A stretch of 64,000 nucleotides of DNA from Carettochelys insculpta (lineage: Eukaryota > Chordata > Testudines > Carettochelyidae), in assembly GCF_033958435.1 (NCBI RefSeq), contig NC_134139.1, forward strand, positions 206,071,501 through 206,135,500. Reading direction: 5' to 3'. The position numbers and the translations under genes are program-made. Of the stretch, positions 54,885 through 64,000 are shown in pieces. The notes under the pieces are model-generated. The model was not told where the DNA came from, did no database searches, and was given only the letters and a program-made list of their open reading frames with translations. Each line of letters opens with the position of its first letter. Within the stretch, counting starts at the first letter, position 1.

Positions 54885-57064
54885 CATAAACAACGAGGAG
54901 TCCTGCAGCACCTTTGGGTCCGTCTACACCGCAAAGTTATTCCAGAATAGTTTTTTCCCAAGTTACTACTACAAAACAAGCTAGTTCAGAATAATGCAGC
55001 TGCACTGCAGGGAAGTCCGGGAATAAGCGAAACTTATTCCAAAATAGTGTGGCTACGTACTGGGTAGTGAGGTTAGACTAGTCACTAGACCACTGCTTCC
55101 AGGGGCTGTAATCCGAAATACTATATCTACGCAGCAGAATTATTTCAGAATAATGTATTCTGAAAATCTGGTGCTAAAGTCACTTTGTTTTAAAACATAC
55201 ACACCATTAAGTCATCAATAGCATGTCCTGCCAAGCTGAAATGCTCATTGACCATTTTATGTGCATTCAGATTCCTAAAGTTGGATTTGTGTCCATTCGT
55301 TCTTCAGCGAAGTGATTGTCTAGTTTGCCCAATGTACATGGCAGTGGGACATCGCTCGCACATGACGGCATAGATCACATTAGTGGAAGTGCAGGAATAT
55401 GAGCCCCCTGATCATGTAACTGACGTGGTTATGTCCATTGATGGCATCTCTAGTGTAAATATGTGGACAGAATTGGCAAAGGGCTTGTTGCAAGGAAAGG
55501 TTCTAGGATTAGTATTTCTGTGGTGTGGCATGTGGTTGCTAGTGAGAATTTTCCTGAGGTTGGGTGGCTGTCTGTAAGAAAGAACAGGTCTGTCACCCAG
55601 GGCCTGTGAGAATGATGCATCATGTTCCAGTACAGGTGTAGATGGTCTAGAATGTGCTGAAAGCGTTTGAGTTGGGGGCTGTAGGTGATGACAAGCAACA
55701 TTCTGTTATTAACCCTCTTGGGCCTATCTAGAAGTAGCTGGTTTCTGTGTATTTGCCTGGTCCTGTCGATCTGTTTTGTTTTGTTTTATTTTTTTACTTC
55801 TCTCAGTGGGAACGGTTTTATGAATGCCTAGCAGAGATTTTCAAGATTTTGGTCTCTGTCAGTTGGACTGGAGCAGGTGAGGTTATATCTCAGGGCTTGA
55901 CTATAAACAATAGCTCGTGATGTCTCCTGGATGGAAGCTGGAGGCATGCAGGTAAGGGTAGCAGTCCGGTAGGGAGTGGTATTGATTTGACCATCTGAGA
56001 TTTGTTCTATGGTGTCCAGGAAATGGATCTCTTGTGTGGAATGGTCAAGGCTGAGATTGATGGAGGGGTGCAGGTTGTTGAAATCCCTGTGGAATTCTTC
56101 AAGCGTTTCTTTACCATGGATCCAAATGATAAAGATATCATCGACGTAGCGTGAGTAAAGGAGGGAGAATAGGGGACAGGAGCTGAAAAAACATTCTAAG
56201 TTAGTCGTAAAATGTTAGTATTCTGTAGGGCCATGTGGGATCCCATAGAAGTGTTGCTCATCTGAGGCAATAAATTGTCCCCAAATCAGAAATAGTTGTG
56301 GGTGAGGACAAATTCACATAGCTCAGCCAGCCGATGTGCTGTGGTAATATCGGGGATAGCATTAGCGTAAAGAGCTTCTCCATCCCTGGTGGCAAGGATG
56401 GTATTCTCAGGAAGATTTCAGATGTTCTGTAATTTCCTCAGGAAGTCAGTGGTATCTCAGAGATAACTAGAAGTGCTGGTAGCATAGGGTTTGAAGAGGG
56501 AGTCCACATAGCAGAACAGTCTTGTTGTAAGGGTGCGAGTACCTGAAATGATAGGGCATCTGAGGTTTCCAGATTTATGGATTTTGGGTAGCAGATAGAA
56601 TACTCCTGTCTGGGGCTCTTGTGGATGTGCCTGTGTGAATTTGGTCCCAAGTAGAGCCAGGGAGTTTCTTAAGCAGATGATGTAGTTTCTTTGGTATTCC
56701 TCTGTAGGATCAGAAGAAAGAGGTCTGTAAAATGTGGTGTTAGAGAGTTGTCTAGCTGCCTCCAATTCATAGTCTGACTTACTCAGGATGACAACAGCAC
56801 CCTCTTTGTCTGTTTGCCTGTTTGATTATAATGTCAGAGTTATTTTTGAGACTCTGGACAGCATTGCGTTCAACAAGCCTGAGATTATGTGTCACTTGGT
56901 GTTCTCTCCGCATAATGTCAGCCTGTGAAAATTCTCACTAGCAACCACACACCATACCACAGAAATACTAATCTTGAAACCTTTTCTTGAAACAAACTGC
57001 CCTGCCAACTCTGTCCACATATTTACACTAGAGACACCATCAATGGACATAACCACATCAGTCA
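54885..57064 (-). pseudogene. Penelope-like element: reverse transcriptase and GIY-YIG remnants
   Basis: On minus, 56765-56457 encodes EAARQLSNTTFYRPL and YLLPKIHKSGNLRCPIISGT. Further down, bases 56160-56110 encode LYSRYVDDIFIIWIHG with the catalytic YVDD at 56148-56137. The GIY-YIG part is near 55400-55190 (VIYAVMCERCP, AMYIGQTRQSLR, EHFSLAGHAIDDLMV). The terminal repeat follows at 54911-54885. Many frameshifts and stops are present. The top part, 56935-57062, is an inverted copy of 55420-55560. A CR1 was inserted at about 57065. Confidence 0.85.
54916..55168. mobile_element. Harbinger-like MITE inside the Penelope element
   Basis: It begins GGGTCCGTCTACACCGCAAA and carries 'gttattccagaatag', 'cttattccaaaatagtgtgg' and 'gaattatttcagaataatgt'. 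It sits between the PLE terminal repeat and the GIY-YIG region. A second left-end-like piece occurs at about 55120, so it may be two fragments. Confidence 0.6.
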
Positions 57065-57490
57065 CACAGAATCACAGAATACTGGCACTGGAAGGGACTT
57101 CGAGAGGCCATCGAGTCCAGCCCCCTGCCCTCATGGCAGGACCAAGTACTGTCTAAACCATCCCTGATAGACATCTATCTAACCTGTTCTTAAATATCTT
57201 CAGCGATGGAGATTCCACAACCTCGCTTGGCAATTTATTCCACTGTTTGACCACCCTGACAGTTAGGAACTTTTTCCTAATGTCCAACCTAAACCTCCCT
57301 TGCTGCAGTTTAAGCCCATTGCTTCTTGTTCTATCCTCAGAGGTCAAAAAGAACAAGTTTTCTTCCTCCTCCTTATGACTCCCTTTTAGATACCTGAAAA
57401 CCGCTATCATGTCCCCCCTCAATCTACTCTTTTCTAAACTAAACAAGTCCAATTCTTTCAGCCTTTCCTCATAGGTCACATTCTCTAGAC

Positions 57491-57679
57491 CATGGGTGTC
57501 CAACCTTTTGGCTTGCCTGGGCCGCATTGAGTGAAGAGGAATTGTCTTGGGCCGCATATAAAATATATAACATAGTTAATGTATATAAATCACATAATAA
57601 TGTTAAAAGTTTACAATCTCGTGGGGCCGCATTACTAGCTGTCCAGGGCCGCATGCGGCCCGCGGGTTGGACACGCCTG
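57491..57679. mobile_element. hAT MITE nested in CR1
   Basis: Ends are CATGGGTGTCCAACC and, reversed, CAGGCGTGTCCAACC. It is flanked by a perfect 8-bp duplication CTCTAGAC at 57483-57490 and 57680-57687. The interior 'gcttgcctgggccgcattga' and 'gccgcatgcggcccgcgggt' is like Charlie-type MITEs of mammals. Confidence 0.92.
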
Positions 57680-57691
57680 CTCTAGACCTTT

Positions 57692-57818
57692 GCATCTGAT
57701 GAAGTGAGTCTGTGCTCACGAAAGCTCATGCTCAAAACTTTTCTGTTAGTCTATAAGGTGCCACAGGACCCTTCGTTGCTGTTACAGATCCAGACTAACA
57801 CGGCTACCCCTCCGATAC
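57692..57818 (+). mobile_element. Short Penelope-like terminal repeat nested in CR1
   Basis: The 127-bp insert runs from the hammerhead core to 'agactaacacggctacccct'. The CR1 text 'ctctagaccttt' resumes with 'aatcattcttgtcactcttt'. It carries the best hammerhead core in the window. Confidence 0.85.
57696..57723 (+). ncRNA. Minimal hammerhead ribozyme core in PLE repeat
   Basis: CTGATGA at 57696-57702 is followed by A, a stem II GTGAG/CTCAC (57704-57708 with 57715-57719), a 6-base loop TCTGTG, then GAAA at 57720-57723. This is the complete conserved catalytic core of a hammerhead. Penelope-like elements are known to carry minimal hammerheads in their terminal repeats, thought to act as dimers. 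Stem III and the cleavage triplet are not evident in this single truncated copy, so self-cleavage here is doubtful. Confidence 0.75.
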
Positions 57819-57837
57819 TAATCATTCTTGTCACTCT

Positions 57838-59552
57838 TTACTGGACCCTCTCTAATTTCTCATCTTTCTTGAACTGTGGTGCCCAGAACCGGACACAATA
57901 CTCCAGCTGAGGCCTAACCAGCGCAGAGTAGAGCAGAAGGATGACTTCTCGTGTCTTGTTCACAACACAGCTGTTAATGCATCCCAGAATCATGTTTGCT
58001 TTTTTTGCAACAGCATCACACTGTTGACTCATATTTAGCTTGTGGTCCATTATAACCCCTAGCTCCCTTTCTGCTGTACTCCTTCCTAGACAGTCTCCCC
58101 CAATTCTGTATGTGTGAAACTGATTGTTCCTTGCTAAGTGGAGCACTTTGCATTTGTCCTTATTAAACTTCACCCTGTTTACTTCAGACCATTTCTCCAA
58201 TTATCCAGATCATTTTGAATTATGACCCTATCCTCCAAAGCAGTTGCAACGCCTCCCAGCTTGGTATCATCTGCAAACATAATAAACGTACTTTCTATGC
58301 CAATATCTAAATCGTTCATGAAGATATTGAACAGAACCGGTCCTAACACAGACCCCTGCGGAACCCCACTTGTTATACTTTTCCAGCAGGATTGAGAATC
58401 ATTAAGAACAACTCTCTGAGTACAGTTATCCAGCCAGTTATGCACCCACCTTATAGTAGCCTCATCTAAATTGTATTTGCCTAGATTTTTTATAAGAATA
58501 TCATGTGAGACCGTATCAAATGCTTTACTAAAGTCTAGATAGACCACATCTACCGCTTCTCCCCTATCCACAAGGCTCCTTATCCTATCCAAGAAGGCTA
58601 TCAGATTGGTTTGACATGATTTGTTCTTTACAAATCCATGCTGGCTGTTCCCTATAACCTTACCACCTTCCAAGTGCTTGCGGATGATCTCTTTAATTGC
58701 CTGCTTTACTATCTTTCCTGGCACAGAAGTTACACTGACTGGCCTGTAGTTTCCCAGGTTATTCTTATTCCCCGTTTTATAGATGGGTACTATATTTGCC
58801 CTTTTCCGATCTTCTGGAATCTCTCCTGTCTCCCATGATTTTCCAAAGATGATAGCTAAAGGCTCAGATACCTCCTCTATCAGCTCCTTTAGTATTCTGG
58901 GATGCATTTCATCAGGCCCTGGTGACTTGCAGACATCTAATTTTCCGCAGCGATTTTTAACTTGTTCTTTTTTTATTTCAACTTCTAACCCCACCCCTTT
59001 CCCACTAGCATTCACTATGTTAGGAATTCCTTCTTCAGACTTCTCAGTGAAGACCGAAACAAAGAAGTCATTAAGCATCTCTGCCATTTCCAAATTCCCT
59101 GTTACTATTTCTCCCTCCTCGCTGACCAATGGACCTATGCTGTCCTTAGTCTTCCTCTTGTTTCTAATGTATTTATAAAAAGCCTTCTTATTTCCCTTTA
59201 TGTCTGTATCTTGTTTGAGCTCATTTTGTGCCTTAGCCTTTCTAATCTTGCTCCTGCATTCTTGTGTTGTTTGCCTATATTCATCCATTGTGATTTGTCC
59301 TTGTTTACATTTTTTATACAATTCCTTTTTTATTTTGAGATCATGCAAGATCTCCTGGTTAAGCCAAGGTGGTCTTTTTCCATATTTTCTATCTTTCCTA
59401 CGCAGCGGGATAGCTTGCTTTTGGGCCCTTAATAATGTCCCTTTGAAAAACTGCCAGTTCTCCTCAGCTGTTTTTCCCCTCAGTTTTGCTTCCCATGGGA
59501 CCTTACCGACCAGCTCTCTGAGTTTACCAAAATCTGCCCTCCTGAAATCCAT
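57838..59552 (-). pseudogene. CR1 ORF2 reverse transcriptase, frameshifted
   Basis: A 457-codon frame (59552-58179) carries the RT boxes in order: [47 protein letters not shown] and [12 protein letters not shown] with the catalytic FADD. After a frameshift near 58190 the frame 58200-57838 adds [17 protein letters not shown] and VRPQLEYCVRFWAPQ. The final part beyond 57838 is broken by the nested insertions. Length and motifs fit CR1 ORF2. Confidence 0.92.
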
Positions 59553-59557
59553 TATCT

Positions 59558-60350
59558 CTATTTTGCTGTTTCCCTTCTACCCTTCCTTAGAATTGTGAAC
59601 TCTATGATTTCATGATCACTTTCACCCAAGCTGCTTTCCACTTTCAAGTTCTCTACCAACTCCTCCCTATTTGTTAAAATCAAATCTAGAACAGCTTCCC
59701 CTGGTAGCTTTTTCAACCTTTTGGAATAAAATATTGTCTCCAATGCAATCCAAGAATTTACTGGATAGTTTGTGACCCACTGTATTAGTTTCCCAACATA
59801 TATCTGGATAGTTGAAGTCCCCCATCACCACCAAATCCTGAGCCCTGCACGACTTTGTTAGTTGTTTAAAAAAAGCCTCATCCACCTGGGTAGGTGGCCT
59901 GTAGTAGACTCCTAGCAGGACATCACCCTTGTTTTTCACCCCTCTTAGTATAACCCAGAGACTCTCAACACGTCCATCTCCTGTGTCCATCTCCACCTCA
60001 GTCCAAGTGTATACATTTTTAATATATAAGGCAACAAATCCCCCCTTTCTTCCCTGTCTATGCTTCCTAAACAGGCTGTACCCTTCAGTACCAACATACC
60101 AATCATATGTATTATCCCACCAAGTTTCCGTGATGTCAACAATGTCATAGTTGTATTTATTTATTAGCTCTTCCAGATCTTCTTGCTTATTAACTATACT
60201 TTTTGCATTTGTATATAGGCATCTGAGATATTGATCTGAACTTGCCTCCCTCTTTTGTCCTGAACCTCTTTTTACTCTGACATTGTTGCTCATGCTGTCT
60301 CCCATCTCTCTCACATGAAATTTAATGTGGGTAAGTGTAAGGTAATGCAC
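59558..60350 (-). pseudogene. CR1 ORF2 endonuclease domain, frameshifted
   Basis: The frame 60350-59667 has [39 protein letters not shown] and [16 protein letters not shown]. After a frameshift near 59735 the frame 59743-59558 has [16 protein letters not shown] and [11 protein letters not shown]. These are the AP-endonuclease boxes (N, E, GDFN, D and SDH). A second frameshift separates it from the reverse-transcriptase frame. Confidence 0.9.
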
Positions 60351-60638
60351 ATTGGGAAAAATAACCCTAATTATACATATAATATGATGGGGGCAAATTT
60401 AGCTACAACAGATCAGGAAAGGGATCTTGGAATTATAGTGGATAGCTCTCTGAAAACATCCACGCAGCGTGCAGCGGCAGTCAGTAAAGCAAATAGGATG
60501 TTAGGAATAATTAAAAAAGGGATAGAAAATAAGACAAAGAATATCTTACTGCCCCTATGTAAAACTAAGGTACGCCCACATCTTGAGTACTGCGTGCAGA
60601 TGTGGTCTCCTCACCTCAGAAAAGATATATTGGAGTAT
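60315..60638 (+). pseudogene. CR1 reverse-transcriptase fragment, opposite strand
   Basis: A plus-strand open frame reads [39 protein letters not shown] and VRPHLEYCVQMWSPHLRKD. It is the C-terminal RT region of another CR1 subfamily, the one at 13827-16140. It stops at the PLE arm. Confidence 0.88.
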
Positions 60639-61626
60639 CTTTGCAAAACAAAAGCAGCTGTCCTGGAGCACCATAAAGACTAACAACATTACTTATTAGG
60701 TGATGAGCTGTCTCCACATGAATACTATCCAGGAACTGCTTCTGGAGTCGGATACTCCTCAACCTGGCTACCTCCTCCTGTAGCTCTCCCACCAGCCGCC
60801 TGAGAGATTCCACCAGCAGGCACCTTTCACACTGGATGGACCCCCAGCACGGATATCAGTGAGTGAGAACTGCAAGCCACAGTCCCTGCAAAACCTCACC
60901 AGGATCTGGGTAGAGGCATCCATGGTCAGGCAGTCTGTCTGGCTACAGGCGCAGGTGGAGGAGACAGCAGTAATGCTGGTACAGGTCTTGCGGGTCTTCC
61001 TAACTGTCATAGGCCTCCCTCTGCCAAACTCCCTCCCAAACTCCCTCTTAAACTCCCCCATCTGCAGCTCCCTGTCTGCTCCCTGTCCACAGATCCGACT
61101 TTAGGAATCTGAATATACGTAAACTGATCCGTGAGCATTTCAGCTTGGCAGGACACGCTGTTGAAGACTTGATGGTCTGCAGTTTAAAACAAAGGGACTT
61201 TAACACCAGATTACACAGGGAGACATCTGAATTGGAATTCATTTTAAAGTTTGATACCTATCACCATGGACTCAGCAAAGATCTCAGTTACTTACACATT
61301 ACAAGGACAATTTCCCCACCTTTGATGGCAGGCATCCCACTTAACTGAATAGACACTTGCAGAGGATTTTTTTCTCCTCCCCCGCAGCCACCCTTCCTCC
61401 TATCTACCTGATTTATCAGGTTTTTTACTTTCTTTTTTTTTTCCCTCTCTTTTTACAAAAAATTCTTTCTCTCTCAGTTATCAGCTATTCTCCAGAATCT
61501 GAAGCAGCGGGTCTGTCCCACAACAGCTCATCACCTAATAAGTAATGTTGTTAGTCTTTATGGTGCTCCAGGACAGCTGCTTTTGTTTTGCGAAGATACA
61601 GACGAACGCCGCTACCTCTCTGAGCC
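60639..61626 (+). mobile_element. Chimeric Penelope-like fold-back with CR1 ORF1 fragment
   Basis: The left arm at 60639-60712 ('agcagctgtcctggagcacc', 'cttattaggtgatgagctgt') is inverted relative to the right arm at 61500-61626. Bases 61085-61300 encode a PLE GIY-YIG tail (FSLAGHAVEDLMVCSLKQRD, ETSELEFILKFDTYHHGLSK). Between, 61060-60718 on minus encodes SLRRLVGELQEEVARLRSIR and a Cys-rich stretch, resembling CR1 ORF1. So unrelated LINE sequence lies inside the fold-back. No target duplication is seen. Confidence 0.7.
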
Positions 61627-61774
61627 CAAGCCCTCGCGATCGCTCTACTGCACCACAGAACAGAAATATCTATTTCTACCTCCTCAGTCCTCCCTCCCCA
61701 CCCATTTTTGGTACCTTCCAGTTCTGCTGCGTGTTGTGCTGCATATGACATGGAGCACAGAAACGTGGAGCTGG

Positions 61775-62340
61775 GGGGGGGACCTTGAGAGGTCAAGTCC
61801 AGCCCCCTGCACTGAAGCACGAGCAAATAACCAAGACCGTTTCTGACAGGGAGGGGAGCTGACAGACACACTGGGCCCTGGGGGACGGAGCAGGGGCTGT
61901 AGCTTTGCGCTCCCAGGAGGGGTGATGCTCGGGTGGAGGGCCGGGGCCCAGGGCCAGCAGTTCTCAGTGCCTTCAGGAGCATGCAGCTAAGGGCTTTGGA
62001 GCACTAGCAGTGATTTACAGGCTCTGGGGCTCCAGCCACCACCACTGCTGCAGTAGCAGCAGCTGGGAGCCCCAGGACCCCTTTGAACCACTGAGCCCTG
62101 GGGCAGTTGTCCCCTTTGTCCTCTCCTGCTGGGAGTGCCGCTGGCAGGCGCTTGTCAAAAGCATTCTGAAAAACCCCAGGGATCGGGATTTCACAACTTC
62201 TTCTGGCAGCCTGTTCCAGAACAGACGTCTCATTTCTTCCCTAATACCCACATTTCCCTTGCTGCAGATTAACATTTCCCTTCCTGTCCTGCCTGCAGGG
62301 GACATGGAGAAACACTGACCACAGTCTTGCAGGCCTCAAC
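61775..62340 (-). mobile_element. CR1 LINE 3' fragments around a GC-rich insert
   Basis: Bases 61775-61850 ('gggaccttgagaggtcaagt', 'cagccccctgcactgaagca') and 62150-62340 ('ggatcgggatttcacaactt', 'ctggcagcctgttccagaac') are consecutive CR1 text. Bases 61851-62149 are foreign GC-rich DNA. Confidence 0.75.
62010..62130 (+). repeat. GC-rich interspersed repeat, copy 3 of 3
   Basis: It reads 'gtgatttacaggctctgggg', 'ccaccactgctgcagtagca' and 'agccctggggcagttgtccc', as at 19095 and 47090. Here it lies inside CR1, so it is mobile or was. Confidence 0.55.
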
Positions 62341-62479
62341 ATATTGGAAACCTGTTTCCCCTCTTGCAATCAGGTCCCCATCACCTCAGTTTTCTTTTCC
62401 CAAAACAAAACACCCTCCCAAGTGGAGAGCAAACCATTAATAAGTACTGTTTGAGTGCAGAACTTTGAACAGTTGCGTA

Positions 62480-62990
62480 CCCACCTAACAGTAATTTTGT
62501 CTACACTGCATTTCCCTGGTCTGCTTATGAAAATGCCATGGAGTACTGGTGTCCAAAGCCTGATTATAATCAAGCTATACTACATCTACAGCTTTCCCCA
62601 GCCTCTAGGCCAGTAATCCGGCCAACGAATGAAATTACAGTGATTTGGAATAATTTGTTCTTGCCAACCCTATGCTGGCTGTTCCTTATAACCCTATTGT
62701 CTTTACAAACCGATTGTTTACTCATTTGCTGCAATATTTTTTCAGCTATCAAAGTTAGGATGACTGGTGCCTAATTCCCTGGGTCCTCTTTGTTCCTGTT
62801 TTTGAAAGATAGACACTATATTTGCCCTTCCTTAGTCCTGAGACTTCACCTGTCCTCAAAAGCTTTTAAAGATCACCAGAAATAGTTCAGAAATTTCTTC
62901 AGCTACTTCTTTAAGTCCTCTAGGGTAAATTTCATTAGGCCCTGCTGACTAGAATAAAGCTAAATTATCTAAATATTTTGTAACCTTTCA
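62480..62990 (-). mobile_element. Old CR1-related LINE reverse-transcriptase remnant
   Basis: The plus strand keeps the complement of RT text: 'ccctatgctggctgttcctt', 'agatagacactatatttgcc', 'tagggtaaatttcattaggc'. It parallels 58640-58920 of the CR1 in order but is far more diverged. Confidence 0.65.
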
Positions 62991-63234
62991 AAATTAGGGA
63001 TCTTTATTGGAGGCCCAGGTTTTTTTTTTTCCCTAGCAATGGTATTGATTGCCAATAGAAATCTGCTCGAGTGTTTGAAACAGCGAGCTCTGGAGAAACA
63101 GACGGAGGGTTACTATAATTCAGCAGTCGCCAGACAAAGTTAACACTATGCGAGTTTCCATTCGAGTGCTAAGTAGTACTGTCAGGTGCGTAAAGTGCCT
63201 GCAGCCACTAAGTGCTTAACAAATAACCTATTAT

Positions 63235-63365
63235 TGTTAAAAGATCCATAGATTTCAAGGCCAGAAGGGACTGCTGTGATCACCTCGCCCAACCTGCCGC
63301 ATATCACAATCCTGAGGAGCTCACCCAATAATTCCCACATTAAATCCATAACTGCTGCGTGACAG
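63235..63365 (-). mobile_element. Old CR1 LINE 3' end
   Basis: The plus strand reads 'agatccatagatttcaaggc', 'cagaagggactgctgtgatc' and 'cacccaataattcccacatt', the text of an old CR1 3' UTR subfamily. Confidence 0.7.
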
Positions 63366-63479
63366 AGACCAGTGAATCTCAGCCAGGGGCACGTGTACCC
63401 ATGAGGGTGTGTAGATAGCTACGGGAATACAGCCAGAGATCTGCCTAATTTACAACAGGCTTAGAGTGAGCAAATTTCT

Positions 63480-63893
63480 ACACAGGGCTGGCCCGAGACC
63501 CTCTACACACACAGGGCTGGTCTGAGACCCTCCTACCCACACAGGGCTGGACCAAGACTCCCCTACGCACCCCGGGCTGTCCAGAGACCCCCCTATGTAC
63601 ACTGGGCTGGATTGAGACTCTCCTATGCGCACAGGGCTGTCCCAAGACCCCCCTATGTACACAGGGCTGGCCCGAGACCCCCTTATGCACACAGGGCTGG
63701 ACTGAGACTCCCCTATGCACACCAGGCTGTCCCGAGACCCCCCTATGTACACAGGGCTGGACGGAGACCCCCCTATGCACACAGGGCTGGACTGAGACTC
63801 CCCTATGCACACACAGGGCTGCCCCAAGACCCCCCTATGCACATGGGGCTGGCCCCAGACTCCCCTACCCACACAGGGCTGGCCCAAGTTGCT
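63480..63893. repeat. 30-bp minisatellite, about 14 units
   Basis: A unit close to 'acagggctggcccgagaccc' plus 'ccctatgcac' repeats with a 29-32 bp step from 63480 to 63893. Substitutions are clustered at the 'cctatgYac' and 'gRctgKMcYgagac' positions. Since 30 is a multiple of three it stays open in several frames and yields decapeptide repeats on both strands, which I do not regard as a gene. Confidence 0.92.
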
Positions 63894-64000
63894 CCTTGAA
63901 GCCCTGCATGACATTGCTGCTGGTCACTTGAGCCCTGACTCTCTCTCTCACCTCCGCCCCCGTGTAAGGCTGGCATTGTCCCTTGCCCATTTGTGGAGCA
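63894..64000. other. Intron sequence at the window edge
   Basis: Nothing recognised. Confidence 0.4.

Larger units (their letters stand above)
57065..60350 (-). mobile_element. CR1 LINE with near-complete ORF2
   Basis: The 3' end is at about 57065 ('cacagaatcacagaatactg'). This is the longest CR1 in the window and keeps endonuclease and reverse transcriptase. It was later split by a hAT MITE at 57491 and a PLE fragment at 57692. The upstream boundary meets a plus-strand CR1 fragment at about 60315. Confidence 0.92.

Noticed and set aside
63480..63893. CRISPR-like repeat array
   Set aside because: Units follow each other with no unique spacers; it is a vertebrate minisatellite.
63450..63914. 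154-codon repeat protein on minus
   Set aside because: It is a product of the 30-bp minisatellite, open on the other strand as well.

Overview
The window looks like intronic DNA from a turtle. Three things point there. CR1 LINE fragments are abundant and carry the amniote 3' end. There is a tRNA-related SINE of the tortoise Pol III/SINE type with a CR1-like tail. Harbinger-type DNA transposons and Penelope-like elements (PLEs) with hammerhead-like cores are present in large numbers. No prokaryotic gene organisation is visible, and nearly all long open frames are transposon coding sequence or frames across GC-rich repeats.

The only host coding sequence I can support is one internal exon on the minus strand at 17096-17292. 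Its 65 complete codons match exon 2 of XKR6 (XK-related protein 6) and it has good splice sites at both ends. If so, 17293-64000 is XKR6 intron 1 sequence and 1-17095 is intron 2 sequence. XKR6 introns are known to be very long in other vertebrates.

Layout: 1-7700 holds a hAT element inside a PLE end, a CR1 3' end and small MITEs. 7722-16140 is a deep nest: a plus-strand CR1 split by a Harbinger MITE, then a minus-strand CR1 split by a Tigger-like MITE, a 4.0 kb two-gene Harbinger element (A) and another MITE. 16141-17735 is comparatively clean around the XKR6 exon. 17738-39030 is intron with CR1 tails, PLE ends, MITEs, one LINE endonuclease remnant (34092-35149) and a PLE fold-back copy (33003-33660). 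39046-43734 is a second, better preserved two-gene Harbinger element (B). 43735-54880 holds MITEs, a SINE, palindromic PLE ends and a CR1 with nested insertions. 54885-61626 holds a PLE with reverse transcriptase and GIY-YIG remnants, a CR1 with near-complete endonuclease and reverse transcriptase, and a chimeric PLE fold-back. 61627-64000 ends with old LINE remnants and a 30-bp minisatellite.

The main story is the Harbinger system. Element B encodes a DDE transposase (two exons, minus strand) convergent with a Myb/SANT-like DNA-binding protein (three probable exons, plus strand). Four about 710-bp MITEs in the same window (8252, 24681, 30337, 47810) are internal-deletion derivatives of B and still carry the first codons of the transposase. 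Each gene of B has one in-frame stop, so this copy is probably dead. Element A is an older, related family with frameshifts in its transposase. The second story is the Penelope-like elements: a complete hammerhead core, YVDD reverse transcriptase, GIY-YIG fragments, and several fold-back or palindromic copies. All family calls are from reading the sequence; no database search was run.
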